Source of the DNA: Ceratotherium simum simum
Lineage: Eukaryota; Chordata; Mammalia; Perissodactyla; Rhinocerotidae
NCBI RefSeq assembly: GCF_000283155.1
Contig: NW_004454156.1
Coordinates: 32,137,830 to 32,201,829 of the forward strand
Direction of reading: 5' to 3'
Length of the DNA: 64,000 bases
Positions within the stretch are counted from its first letter, which is position 1, and every line of letters begins with the position of its first letter. Position numbers and translations under genes: made by a program. The notes under the pieces were generated by a model. It was not told where the DNA came from and searched no databases. It saw nothing but the letters and a program-made list of their open reading frames with translations. Shown piece after piece: positions 22,048 through 32,134 of the stretch.

Positions 22048-22467
22048 TGAATGGATAAAGAAGATATGGTATATGTACATAATGGAATACTACCCAGCCA
22101 TAAAAAACAGATGAAATCTTGCCACTCGTGACACCATGGACAGACCTTGAGGGTATTATGCTAAGCAAAAAAAATCAGATGGAGAAAGTCAAATACTATA
22201 TGATTTCCCCCCTAAGTAAAAGATAAAAGCAATAAGAACAACAAACAAACAAACACATAGATACAGAGATTAGATTGGTGGTTACCAGAGGGGAAGGGGG
22301 GAGAGAGGAGGGAGAAAGGGGTGATAAGGGACATGTGTATGGTGACAGATGGTAATTAGTCTTTGGGTGTTAACCATGATGTAGTCTACACCAAAATCAA
22401 AATATAATGATGTACACCTGAAATTTACATAAATTTATAAACCAATGTCACCTCAATAAAAAAAAAA
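22048..22467 (+). mobile_element. Relatively young 5'-truncated L1 3' end
   Basis: A 420-bp 3' end: ATGGATAAAGAAGATATGGT, 'tggaatactacccagccataaaaaac', ATTGGTGGTTACCAGAGGGG, 'gggtgataagggacatgtgtatggtgacagatgg', 'tgatgtacacctgaaatttacataaatttata', then an A-rich tail after CCTCAATAAA. The flanks AAGATTCAATCATA (22034-22047) and AAGAGTTAATCATA (22468-22481) agree at 12 of 14 positions, a good target-site duplication. The low divergence from the L1 type known from horse fits a lineage-specific insertion. Confidence 0.9.
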
Positions 22468-22689
22468 AAGAGTTAATCATAATGGTTGCATTTACTTTCC
22501 TTCTCCCAAACTCTTTCAGTGAAACTTATCAATAGATGCTGCGCCACGACTAAAAGCCAGGCCCCCCATCTGGTTATTCTCGTTCAATCTCCCTCTTACC
22601 CTACACACCCTCACCTCTCACTCACATCCACTTTGGCTTGTTGTCACTTCACTTTAGTGAAATTCCCTCACCCAATGTAATCAACGAGT

Positions 22690-22835
22690 CTTTGCGTTTT
22701 TATTACAAAACTAATACATATTCCTTGTCGGAAATTCAGGAAATAAAAATATACAAAATAGAAACAATTGTAACTCTATGAATTAGAGATTGGCACTGTT
22801 AACATTTTAGTGGATATTCAATAACTTTCTGTCCA
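22690..22835 (-). mobile_element. L1 LINE fragment (L1ME-like), antisense
   Basis: TTTTTATTACAAAACTAATA, 'ggaaattcaggaaataaaaatatacaaaatagaaac', and 'attggcactgttaacattttagtggatattc' match the antisense L1ME motif also seen at 18890. Confidence 0.6.
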
Positions 22836-22924
22836 TTAGATGCTCAGTTATTATTTATTATTCAGGAAATCTTGTCCTGATTTCTACCAAATTATTACTT
22901 TGAATTTGGGTTTTAAGTTAGACC

Positions 22925-23195
22925 ACTACTGAAATTCAACCATCAACTCCAATGCCACGTTCTCAGTAAGGCCTCTCTGATCCACATCTCCCATCTACCA
23001 TAGGGTCTCCTCTCCCCCAGCACCCTGGCGCTCTCGACCCCCTGACTCTGCCTTTTTTTTCACGAAGGCAGGTGTCACCATCTAACATGCAATATTATTG
23101 AAGTGTTTTCCTGGGGAGAATATAAGCCCCATGAGAACAGGGATTTTTGTGTTTTGTTTGCTGCTATATCACTAGTGCCAAAGGACAAAGGAATG
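22925..23195 (+). mobile_element. L2 LINE 3' end
   Basis: Plus-strand L2: 'ttctcagtaaggcctctctgatccacatctcccatc', 'gaatataagccccatgagaacagggatttttgtgttttgtttgctgctatatcactagtgcc'. The last CAATAAATG is lost. Confidence 0.85.
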
Positions 23196-23339
23196 CTGAA
23201 GATAAGTCTCAGTTATCTCAGGAACAGCAAACGCTTCTCTTTTCCAACAGTAAAGAACTGTTAGGGACAAAGACCACTGCTCCAGACGATGGCCGTTGCA
23301 GATTTGCTCCTTGGCACTTCTGCCAGCAGAGCGAAGGAG

Positions 23340-23520
23340 GGAAGAGAACAGAAAGAGAACAGGAGACCTGGCTGCCCATGTTGGCTCTGCTGCTAATTTT
23401 CTGATTGAGCTCGAGCATGTGGCTTGTCCACTCTGAGCCTCAGTTTCCCACTTCTGTAAACTAGAGGGTTGGATGTATACGATGCCCAAGGCTCTTCGAT
23501 TTCTTTGTTCTTTGATATTA
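23340..23520 (+). mobile_element. MIR SINE
   Basis: MIR core 'ttgtccactctgagcctcagtttcccacttctgtaaactagagggttggatg' with a 5' part 'gagacctggctgcccatgttggctctgctgctaatttt'. The 3' end departs from MIR after 'gctcttcgatttc', typical of MIR variants ending near TCTATG. Confidence 0.8.
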
Positions 23521-24384
23521 TACAGACTATATGGAGGGAATAATATGAACCCAAAGACAGCAGGGTGTATGTCTAACTACCACCACTACCACCCCACCCA
23601 ATCCACCTCCTCCCACTGCCACAGAACCTGACAGTTTACAAAGTGGTATCATTTAGATCATCTCATTAATTTTATATATTTATCTAATTTTTATCTCAGC
23701 CCAAGAATCTCAAACAGAGCATCAAAATCAAGCATGGACTGTGCCCAAGATGCCATGACAAACTCAGCAGGACTAAACAGAAGACACAGGAAGAGGCAGC
23801 AGAGAAGGACTGAGAAACTCCATCCATGAGATTAAACGTAACTGCGAAGAGAGGGAGAAAGAGAGCGCCAAAAGGCAGGGGAGCTAATTTTCACATAATT
23901 CGTGCACATGTTATGTAAATACTGCTTAGGCAACTGCCCCACTCTACCAGTCCCATGGGGATCACACAAACAGGTGCCAATCTAGTCATACGTATAAACT
24001 CCTGGTCCCTCCTCCTCCACACGTGTGGTGGAAAGCGGGAAACTAGGTGGGTTTCTCCAGCTCCCACTCCCCAAACTTGGCTTGAGGATGGCAGGATCCT
24101 CAAAAAGCTGCTGCTAAAACTCCTCTAACTCATTTAGGAGAATGCATCTAGATTCCTAGCGAGTCTCTTTACTGGGTTATATAACTGTATCTTATTGTAA
24201 TTCTGTGACTTTTATCAAAGGGCTAGATCTGAATTGCAGACACAAATATTCCTTTTCACATTCTCTTCAGATGAGTGACTGCAGCCTGAGTTTATTCTCC
24301 AGTCCCCCCAGATCGCTCTAAGTCTACAGGAGCAAACACCTTTTTTTTTGAGGAGGAGTGCTTTAGGGAAGCAGTAAACTTATG
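23521..24384. other. No clear element
   Basis: A weak antisense MIR-like patch at 23625-23720 ('cagtttacaaagtggtatcatttagatcatctcattaa') is too poor to call. CCACACGTGTGG at 24017-24028 is a perfect 12-bp palindrome with a CACGTG E-box core. Nothing else recognised. Confidence 0.35.
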
Positions 24385-24505
24385 CTCATCAAATTATTCA
24401 TTCATTCACCTGTTCATCCAACCGATAGATCATTATTAAGCATCTCCTATCAACAAGATGCTGATCCAGGCAAGGGAGATAAAGAATCTCATTCAAACTG
24501 GAGAG
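24385..24505 (-). mobile_element. L2 LINE 3' end, antisense
   Basis: ATTATTCATTCATTCACCTG followed by 'ccgatagatcattattaagcatctcctatcaacaagatgctgatccaggcaagggagataaag' is the antisense L2 terminus. Confidence 0.75.
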
Positions 24506-25003
24506 AGAGATGCAATTCATTAGCACCAGGGGTTCGATGAGGAATGCCTCCTGTCCTCATCACAGGTCTGCTGAATTCCCTGGGGTCCCCACTCCATGTT
24601 GGGGATGGAGATCATCAAGTCCTCTCGCTCTGATTTACATCAGCCTGATGGGTTTCTCTGCAGCAGTCTAAGGTCTTTCTCCTTTTCTTTTCCAAGTCCT
24701 TTCCCCCAATAAACTCCCCTCTGGCTGCTTTTCTGGCTCATGAGTTATTCAAGTCAGGACCTTTGGAGAGTGCTTTGTGTTTTAAAGGCTTTTCCTTCCA
24801 GCTGCCAAGCTGGGTAATCAGAGAAAGTGCCTATCCATCCCGCAGGGCCAGCATACACATCGAATAGGGGAGATGCGAGAAAATGCTGCAAAGGATGTAG
24901 TGTTTGTGCTCTTGTTGTTAAGAGGTGACTTCATTTTGCAGAATAAGGGGGAAAAACCCACTAAAATCTGGAAAATAAGTTTGCTTTTCGGCCTAGTGTA
25001 TAG
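24506..25003. other. No recognised element
   Basis: About 500 bp in which I recognise no repeat, exon or RNA gene. Confidence 0.3.
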
Positions 25004-25004
25004 G

Positions 25005-25166
25005 AAAGCACAGACAGACTTGAGTAAGGAATCTCTGTTCTGCTCACTGGCTGCAAGACCTTCTTAGGCACTTGATTTAAAACTCTGAATTTCAGTTTCC
25101 CTATCTGCAAAACGGAGATAATGATATCGCCCCTTAGGGGTACTGCGAGGTACAGCACGAAATAAG
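25005..25166 (+). mobile_element. MIR SINE
   Basis: 'ttctgctcactggctgcaagaccttcttaggcacttgatttaaaactctgaatttcagtttccctatctgcaaaacggagataatgatatcgcccc' matches the plus-strand MIR core. The 3' end gives way to a MIR of opposite orientation at 25168. Confidence 0.85.
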
Positions 25167-25167
25167 T

Positions 25168-25262
25168 GCCACCTTTATTGAGCATTTACTACGGGCCAGG
25201 TAGTGTGTGAACCACTTTTACAAAGAGAATCTTATTTAATCTAGTCATTCCAACTCATGTTA
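25168..25262 (-). mobile_element. MIR SINE 3' part, antisense
   Basis: 'ccacctttattgagcatttactacgggccaggtagtgtgtgaaccacttttacaaagagaatcttatttaatc' is the antisense MIR 3' end. With the upstream MIR it forms a 3'-to-3' pair. Confidence 0.75.
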
Positions 25263-25424
25263 GCCTCAGATCAAGGTACCGGTGAAGGATTTTGCCATTT
25301 CTGTGTCCCGGGAATTGAGTTCTTCTGGAGCAACTAGGATAGTTCTGGGCTTAAATACGTCAATGGTGCACAAAAAATTTGGTGAAATTTCAGACAGAGC
25401 TGATCCAAACATCTAGAGTTGTGC

Positions 25425-25848
25425 TGTCTAATATGCTAGCCACCAGCCACAGGTGGCTACTTAAATTTAAATCAATCAAAATTAGATTAGATTAAAAATC
25501 AGTTTCTGGGCCGGCCCCGTGGCTTAGTGGTTAAGTGCGCGCGCTCCGCTGCTGGCAGCCCGGGTTTGGATCCCCGGCGCGCACCGACGCACTGCTTCTC
25601 CGGCCATGCTGAGGCCGCGTCCCACATACAGCAACTAGAAGGATGTGCAGCTATGACATACAACTATCTACTGGGGCTTTGGGGGAAAAATAAATAAATA
25701 AAATTATATAAAAAAAAAAATCAGTTTCTTACACTGGCCACATCTCAAGTGCTTAATGACCAACATGGCTAGTGACTACCTTTTCAAACAGTGCAGATAT
25801 AAAATATTTCCATCACTGCAGAAAATTCTATTGGACAGAGATGGGAGA
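25425..25848. mobile_element. hAT-type MITE split by an ERE
   Basis: Left half: GTGCTGTCTAATATGCTAGC, then 'caccagccacaggtggctacttaaatttaaatcaatc'. Right half, after the SINE: 'tacactggccacatctcaagtgcttaatgaccaacatggctagtgactacc' and the end 'gcagaaaattctattggacagag'. The two ends are inverted counterparts (GTGCTGTCTAATA against TATTGGACAGAG), and the interior has the self-complementary 'tggctac/gtagcca' theme of an old MITE family whose name I cannot confirm. Confidence 0.65.
25508..25715 (+). mobile_element. Young ERE1-like SINE
   Basis: Head GGGCCGGCCCCGTGGCTTAG, A-box-like TGGCTTAGTGG, a B-box region decayed to GGTTTGGATCC, then CATGCTGAGGCCGCGTCCCA, 'acagcaactagaaggatgtgcagctatgacatac' and the tail 'aaaaataaataaataaaatt' with an A-run. 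A perfect 14-bp target duplication, AAAAATCAGTTTCT, flanks it (25494-25507 and 25716-25729). It interrupts a hAT-type MITE. Confidence 0.97.
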
Positions 25849-26353
25849 TGGAAAATCAGTTATGAGAGGAGAAATACGAGAAAAGTCCACAGGAGGGCAT
25901 GATTGTCAATTTCACAGAGGCTGGTGGCATTTCGGTATGTTTTCAATAATTCATCAGGGCTAACAGGGCGAGGCTGTTCTCATTTGTGGGCTGTCCTGAC
26001 CAAGGACTTTCGGGGCATATGGATGGCTTTAAAGGACAGCTTCAGTGGGTATGGTTACTAACAGGTCAGCACCATTCAAAGGTATTACATTTTCAGATCT
26101 TTTACTAATTAGCAAAGATAAAATACAAACATTTAAAAAAGTCATACAGAATCTACTCCTCCAAGCCAAAAGGCTCCCCTACAATTTGTTCTGACAACGT
26201 TAATGCTGATAACCTAGCACAAAGGAGCCACTTCCCAAAAATAAATCATGGCTAATCATCATGACTTGGGGAAATGCTTTGCAATATTCTCAGATGCAAG
26301 GAGAGTTCTAGGTAAAACCTAGTCTACACTAGTCTACAGCTAGTCTATACGAG
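25849..26353. other. No recognised element
   Basis: About 500 bp with nothing recognised. The open frame at 25772-25963 begins inside the MITE and has no resemblance to a known protein. Confidence 0.3.
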
Positions 26354-26354
26354 T

Positions 26355-26600
26355 GCTCTGTAACATGCTCCCAACCTCCCTCAGGCCACGCCCAATGCTC
26401 CTTGTAAAATGCAAACGGAATCTCATCGCCCAGCTTCAAAATCTTCACAAAGCACCCCAGTCCCTAGAATACCTGTCAACAGCCCTTAGCTTGGGATAGG
26501 ATCTGCTTCCAACCTGACTATAGTTCACCAAACCTACCACCATCACCCCTCCGCCCCAATGCCCTAACTGCCCCTCTCCACTCAATCCCCAGCGGCGGCC
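26355..26600 (+). mobile_element. L2 LINE fragment
   Basis: 'atgctcccaacctccctcaggccacgcccaatgctccttgtaaaatgcaaacggaatctcatcgcccagcttcaaaatc' and 'tcccgc/cagtcc' style pyrimidine-rich sequence matches plus-strand L2 upstream of its 3' end. Confidence 0.6.
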
Positions 26601-26601
26601 T

Positions 26602-26825
26602 CATTCAGTCATCAATTCATTCAACATACATTTATCAAGCACTGCTATGGGCCAAATATTATGCTAGGTACTAGAGATCTAACAGTGAAGAAAACAGAAA
26701 ACAAGATCAGATCCCCAACCTCACAGCTTACACCATAGTAGGAGAAGAGAGACAACAGATAAAGAAATACACTAAGATGTATAGAATGCCAAATAGTGAC
26801 AGGTGCTACAGAGAACAAAAAACGG
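26602..26825 (-). mobile_element. L2 LINE 3' end, antisense
   Basis: CAATTCATTCAACATACATT, 'tatcaagcactgctatgggccaaatattatgctaggtactagagatctaacagtgaagaaaac' and 'agtgacaggtgctacagagaac' follow antisense L2 order. A G/T-rich tract (26822-26851) follows. Confidence 0.9.
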
Positions 26826-26911
26826 GTGGTGGTGTGTGTGTGGGGGGGGTCCTTTCTTTATAATGTAGATATTATATTTATTATTTTCTTAAATCCTTTG
26901 AAATTGTCATT

Positions 26912-27140
26912 TATTCTTTCATTCACTCAACACATTTTTACTGAATACCATGTGCGGGCAGGTGTTCTGAGTACTGGGGCTAGAACAATAAACAGAAAAG
27001 ACCACAGTCCTGACCTGATGGAGCTTACATTCTAGTGGTAGAAAGAGATGATAAATAAGACGACACTGTAGCAGCTCGGATGAAGGTAAGTGCCAAGGAT
27101 GAAAAGGCAGGTGAAGGGAGATGGGAGTGCCTGGATGCGG
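26912..27140 (-). mobile_element. L2 LINE 3' end, antisense
   Basis: CATTCACTCAACACATTTTT, 'ctgaataccatgtgcgggcaggtgttctgagtactggggctagaacaataaacag', 'gatggagcttacattctagtggtagaaagagatgataaataag' are consecutive antisense L2 landmarks. This is the second antisense L2 in a row and a separate insertion, since both start at the L2 3' terminus. Confidence 0.92.
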
Positions 27141-27464
27141 CTAGTGGTGTTCCTGTCTATACAGAAGGTCGCTGCACCTGGACATGCAGACTGTGCATAC
27201 ATGTTTTCTTGTTTGTTGGAATCCACTTTCCCTATCTTGTACATGTGGCCACTTCCTTCTCTTTTTCTTCCTCCAAGCCCTGACTGCAGTGGTACTTTCT
27301 GGAGCTTTTCTGATTCTCCCTCAACTGGGTCCTCCCTGTACATTGTAAAGATCTTGATTTATCTAGTATCATGCAATATTACATTATAGTGTAGTATTTA
27401 GGTCTATGTAAGTCCCACTGGGTTCGAATTCCTGAAGGGCGGGACTGTGTCATCTCCTTCTTCA

Positions 27465-27560
27465 TTTATTCATTCCAGAAGCGTTCGTGGAACACCAGCT
27501 ATGAAGCCTGCCCAGATTCCCTACCATAGAGAATAAAAAAAGAAGCACCCCTGCCATTGT
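27465..27560 (-). mobile_element. L2 LINE 3' end, antisense
   Basis: 'ttcatttattcattccagaagcgttcgtggaacaccagctatgaagcctg' resembles the antisense L2 end; the copy is short and diverged. Confidence 0.5.
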
Positions 27561-27604
27561 GCCCTTATTTGAAAAAGATCTGCTTTTCTTTCCACCTCGT
27601 TCAT

Positions 27605-27735
27605 CTACGACACAGGACTGATGCACCATTTAAATGAAATAATGCATGCAAAGTGCTATAGAATAGCATCAAGAACACGGAAACTGCTCCGTAAATATGA
27701 GTTGTTGCTATAATTATTATTACTAATCTAAATCA
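27605..27735 (+). mobile_element. MIR SINE 3' part
   Basis: 'tttaaatgaaataatgcatgcaaagtgctatagaatagcatcaagaacacggaaactgctccgtaaatatgagttgttgctataattattattac' is the MIR 3' half in plus orientation. Confidence 0.75.
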
Positions 27736-28318
27736 ATTTTTTGTATGTCTACTATAATAATGTACTGTTATCCAGTACGTTATTGAAATGCTTACGATTT
27801 TAGTCTCTGACTAGAGTAAGACGAAACCCTAGCACGCCCTGTCTATAGCAAACCTGACAGTGGGTGCCACGGTACCTGCGAATCCTGTATAGCTTATACA
27901 CGCACTAAACAGACAGCTCATATGTGAAGGCTTTGCACTGACTGAGAGGTGGTTACTGCCCCTCTACGCCATCCCCAACGCTCTCGATATTCAAATACGG
28001 TGGGGATGCTCTTTGTTTTCAAAGTCCATAGCACTGGCGTTTTGGTGGCTCTTTGTCCCCCACCCTGAGCTGCAGAGCTGCCCCACCTCGTGAGTCTTCT
28101 CTGCTGTTCACCTCTTCAAATCCCTGTCACCAACTCCCCAAATGCTCTTCTCTCTTATTTCCATGTTTCTTCCTTTTTATGTTGCCTGTATATTGTGAGA
28201 ATGGGGAAAGAATCTCAGCGGCTGAGCCAGACAAAACTGAGCCTCGCACTCACATGGCCCACTTCAATGGCTGAGGGACCACCTCGGGCAGAGACATCAC
28301 TGGGTCTTGGAATGTTCT
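27736..28318. other. No recognised element
   Basis: About 580 bp with nothing recognised. Two overlapping plus-strand open frames (28053-28377) fall in pyrimidine-rich sequence and resemble no known protein. Confidence 0.3.
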
Positions 28319-28319
28319 C

Positions 28320-28430
28320 TCATAAAGAGGGGACAACTCTGGCTTTCAAGGCAGTTGAGAGGATGTATATATCTTAATACAATAGTGCTGGCACATAGTT
28401 TCTGGAATTGTTACTAGTGCTGTGGTTGTT
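28320..28430 (+). mobile_element. MIR SINE 3' fragment
   Basis: 'caaggcagttgagaggatgtatatatcttaatacaatagtgctggcacatagtttctgg' fits the MIR 3' portion. Confidence 0.5.
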
Positions 28431-29588
28431 CTATGTCTACTTACAAGTTTGGGGACATTCCAGGAGCTTGAGGACATGAAAATGCTCTATTCTGAATAGC
28501 TGGCCATCTACTACATGTGGTTATGTAAGACGCAGCTCAAGAATTATTGATTAGGCACAAGCAAGTACTGTGTTTTTATATATAGCTGCATGCGGATAGG
28601 AAACTGAGGTTATGAGACCTGCATCCCTGGAGGGTCAGACAGCACCTCTAATAAAGGTAGTTAAAAAGATGAATGCATATTCTCAACTGAGCTATCCCAG
28701 CCAGCCAGGACTCAAGAATTTAAAAGACAATGCTGGACGCTCATTTCAAGGTGAGAGAAAATTCTGAAGATGAAAGAATCTTCTCAAAACTTCCTTTTAA
28801 TTCAAGTGTTGGTTGGCTGCATTTCCCCTGAGCTTAGCTGTTTGTCTATGAAGGGGAAATCACGCAGGGCTTTGCCTAGACAATAAGCCACTTAATCTGA
28901 AATTGGAACTCAATCACAAGTTTTATAGCCTCATTTTTGTGCCCAGCATTGGGTAGGTTTGAAAAGCTTTTGAATAGCGTGAATTCATCAGTCTTTTTGG
29001 CTAGCACTGCCTGTGTCGCTGAAACTAAGCAAAATTGTCCAATTGACACAGAAAAGAGGAGGAATTCAAGATGTGGCTGAATTACTATGAAATGCAGACA
29101 AGGTCAGGGGCGAAAGAAAACCATTCCAGAGCCAGCTGTAATGCAAAATTTCCGCTGAGATGGGGCTGATCCACTGATGGGGCTGCAGGGCCCAATAAAT
29201 GATAAGAAGAGTTCCATGGAATTATTTGAAAACAAAAAGGATGCAAAAGATGTTGTGTTCTGCACAGAGTGGGTGCCAGAAAAGTGCTGAGTTACTAAAT
29301 GGGTGATGACAGAAGAGAGAAAAAGCAAGCGATGGATAGGTAAAGCAAGACTGATGGGGACTGGTCGGCCACTGGCAGGTGACAGGTGAGCCAATGCATC
29401 ACCAAGGGAGATGCATAGAAATATTCCAAGCTCCCAGATGAAGCCTCTTGGGCTCAGAGGCACAAAGAGCCAGGAGCTCAGGCTGCAGATTCCAAGGCCC
29501 AGGGGGCAGAGCAGGCCCACCTTGATTCCCAAATGCCAAGTGAAGCCAAAGGAGGGTGGGCGATAACACTGGGAATAAACCACCTGCT
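28431..29588. other. No recognised element; holds the longest open frame
   Basis: No repeat is confidently recognised in about 1.15 kb. The window's longest open frame (159 codons, minus strand, 29104-29583) lies here. It starts at GTG, is hydrophobic and leucine/serine-rich because the plus strand is purine-rich, and matches no family I know. I do not call it a gene. Confidence 0.4.
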
Positions 29589-29589
29589 G

Positions 29590-29795
29590 GACGCTGTGCT
29601 CCCCCTTTACATATGTTATCTGCTGTGATTCTCCCCCAAACTCACTGAAGTAGAAAGCAATACCATCTTGATGTTACAGCGGAGGAAACTGAGTCTCTCA
29701 GCAACAAACTCTGGTAACACAGCAAGCAGGAAGCAGAGGGACTTAGGGCTGTTCTATCTGAAGGCACAGCCGGTGCGCTCCCACACCTCTGCAAA
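29590..29795 (-). mobile_element. MIR SINE, antisense
   Basis: 'ttacatatgttatctgctgtgattctcccccaaactcactgaagtagaaagcaatacc', then GCGGAGGAAACTGAGTCTCT and 'taacacagcaagcaggaagcagagggacttagg' follow antisense MIR order. Confidence 0.85.
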
Positions 29796-30403
29796 TTCTC
29801 TCACCAACATAATTCCTAAGAGTCCCGGAGAATGAATAAGAGCCCAAATTGGCCTGCCAGTAAGCGAGTGATTTCTCTGAAGTCTCAACTCTTACTCATT
29901 CATTTGTGCACATTTTAAATTTTACCTCATAATAGACTGGCATGTGTTTTAACTGAGAAATAATGTTTTAAGTTACTTACCATCTGGAAGGACGTGCTGT
30001 GCTTGTTCTGGGGGCCTGGAACAGTGTCTGGCGTAACAGCCAGTACCCAAGGGGACTAGGGAGGGCGATGGGTGGGGGACATGCATCTTGCCTTGAAAGG
30101 CAACATTCCATCATGCTGCCTTCTTTCTAACATCCCATTTTCAGGGCAAAATAGGAAATATCAGAGTACTCCATTAAAGTCAAAATTACGTTTAATGGCT
30201 GGGGCAGGGAGGAGAGTAGGAGCGCTCTGGCAAATAACTTGAGTGGACTCTCTGAAATGTTGAAATGACCTATCTGTGCTACCTTCCTGGTGAAAATCGT
30301 CTCTGTCCACATGGATACCCCTGTGGGCAAGGTGTTTTCTTACAAGTCCACGTCTGTCAGTGTCATTTGTGGAGGGGACATGATTGCTCAGCCTAAAGGT
30401 GAT
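29796..30403. other. No recognised element
   Basis: About 600 bp with nothing recognised. Confidence 0.3.
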
Positions 30404-30404
30404 G

Positions 30405-30655
30405 ACAACTGACTCTGAGTGCTGGTCCCCGTACTGGCCAAAGGGCTTTACATGGGTCGCTCCCAATTAACCCCTCTCAACAACTCTATGAAGTAGGCAG
30501 TACTATCACATCCATTTTGCAGATGAGGAAACTGAGGACAGAGAAGCTGAACCACTTGCCCAAGGTGACCCGAGCTAGGACATCTTGGGGCTGGGATTCA
30601 TATCCACGTAACTGGATTCGAGAGCTCTCATTTTAACTAATGGCCCCAGGTCACC
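30405..30655 (-). mobile_element. MIR SINE, antisense
   Basis: 'cccctctcaacaactctatgaagtaggcagtactatcacatcc' then TTTTGCAGATGAGGAAACTG, 'cacttgcccaaggtgacccgagctagg' and 'ggggctgggattcatatcc' match nearly full-length antisense MIR. One of the best-preserved MIRs in the window. Confidence 0.93.
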
Positions 30656-31029
30656 TGGTTCCTTGGTTCACATTTGCATAGTACCAAGCTAGTAAATATC
30701 AGTGTGCCATTCCATTCTCTTGACATAATTAAGAAGCTCTCCTAACTCATTTGCTGACTAGTGTCCTCTATCTTCTAATTGCATAGCAGTCATTAGGCAC
30801 TTTGTATATGCAAAGGGAACAGCAGATGCTCAATCCTTGCTGAAGGTTCTCATCCAAAAGATGCTACTCTGAGCATGGCGATGACACTCTCAGTTTAACA
30901 CAGGTACAAAGGTAAATGCCCACATGAAATTTGCTTTTTAAACTCAGCCCAGAAATCAAGTTTGAGCACTGGTTAATTTATAGATACTGGCGATGCTTAC
31001 AGCTGTATAAAACTTTGCCAAGAGAAGGC

Positions 31030-31385
31030 AGTGCTGCATCGTGGTCAGATCATCAACTTTGAAGCCAAACCCAGATTTCCTGGGTGTAAGTCTGGAATTT
31101 TTTCACTTACAAGTTGCATGGTTCTCAGCACTGAATCTAACTGACATGTCTCAGTTTCCCCTACATGTAAAACGGAGATAGCAAGACCCTGACTCTTGGT
31201 GCTGTTGTACAGATTAACTGAGATAAGCTTCCCCAGGTTAAAGGCTACTTGATGACTTGTGCAAATGACTAAAATGACTGAGCTGCCACTAAAACACAAC
31301 ACAGATTAATGCATGTGAAAGTGTTCAGCATAGTGCCTAACATATAGGGTGTGTTCCATAAACGGTAGATGATGATGATTGCACC
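31030..31385 (+). mobile_element. MIR SINE with internal insertion
   Basis: Head 'gtgctgcatcgtggtcagatcatcaactttgaagccaaac', core 'acatgtctcagtttcccctacatgtaaaacggagatagcaag' and 'gttgtacagattaactgagata', then about 90 bp of unrelated sequence before the 3' end 'gcatgtgaaagtgttcagcatagtgcctaacatatagggtgtgttcc'. A GATGATGATG tract closes it. Confidence 0.8.
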
Positions 31386-31484
31386 AAAATATTAGATGCT
31401 GTGCTGCCAAATTCTATTTTTAATTGGTCAGATCAATGATATCAACACCTTCCAAATTTGTATCTTTTAAACTGTTTCAAACTG

Positions 31485-31895
31485 CTTTCCAGTTTTTCCA
31501 ACTGATAGTCACAACCCCCTAGCAGATAGGTAGCTCAACTAACATTATATAGTTGTGCATTGCTTAACGATGGGGATAGGTTCTGAGAAATGCATTGTTA
31601 GGTGATTTTGGTGTTGTGCAAACATAATAGAGTGTACTTGCACAAACCTACGTGGTATAGTCTACTACACGCCTAGGCTACATGGTACTAATCTTGCGAG
31701 ACCACAGTTGTCTATGTGGTCCATCAACTGAAACGTCATTATGCAGTGCGTGACTGTACTCATTTTGTAGATGAGAAATAGGAGGTTTAGAGAGATTAAA
31801 GAAGTTGCTTAAAGCTACTAAGTTAGTTGGTATCACTGTTGTAGCTAAGACCAGAAATCAAATCCTCTTTTTCCCTCTGCCATTACTGCTTTGTA
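31485..31895 (-). mobile_element. MIR SINE, antisense, split by a Tigger-type MITE
   Basis: Left part 'ctgatagtcacaaccccctagcagataggtagctcaactaacatta', then the MITE at 31550-31756, then 'ctcattttgtagatgagaaataggaggtttagagagattaaagaagttgc'. The two parts join cleanly at the TA target into a normal antisense MIR core, which fixes the order of insertion. Confidence 0.85.
31550..31756 (+). mobile_element. Tigger-type MITE, second copy
   Basis: A 207-bp copy of the element at 3732-3939, in the same orientation: TAGTTGTGCATTGCTTAACG, GGTTCTGAGAAATGCATTGT, 'gtgtacttgcacaaacctacgtggtatag', CTACTACACGCCTAGGCTAC, ending 'atgcagtgcgtgactg'. TA flanks it on both sides. Non-coding. Confidence 0.85.
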
Positions 31896-31914
31896 AACAC
31901 CTGCAAGTTCTGCA

Positions 31915-32030
31915 AAATCACAATGAGGAAAGATAATTGGCTTCTCCAGGATCACATAGCAAGTCCATGAGAAGCCAGGAAACTGTCCTCAGGTCTCTAT
32001 CCTCTCGCTGCCGTGCCTTTACCTATATAA
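31915..32030 (-). mobile_element. MIR SINE fragment, antisense
   Basis: 'caatgaggaaagataattggcttctccaggatcacatagcaagtccatgagaagccaggaaactgtcctcaggtctc' is a second antisense MIR piece directly after the first. Confidence 0.65.
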
Positions 32031-32134
32031 CTGCACCTTAGTTTCAGGGGGAGCCAAACTCCACGCAGGAATGCCTTCCAAGCCCCAAGTCGAGGAACAA
32101 TTGCTGATTTCCTCTCTTCTTTCTGTCCTCTGCC

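Noticed and set aside
25550..25625. CpG-rich patches as CpG islands
   Set aside because: They coincide with the GC-rich heads of ERE SINEs and are far shorter than a promoter island.
29104..29583. 159-codon open frame on the minus strand
   Set aside because: It begins with GTG, is composed of hydrophobic and serine residues as expected from purine-rich plus-strand sequence, has no recognisable domain, and there is no sign of splice sites or a promoter fitting it.
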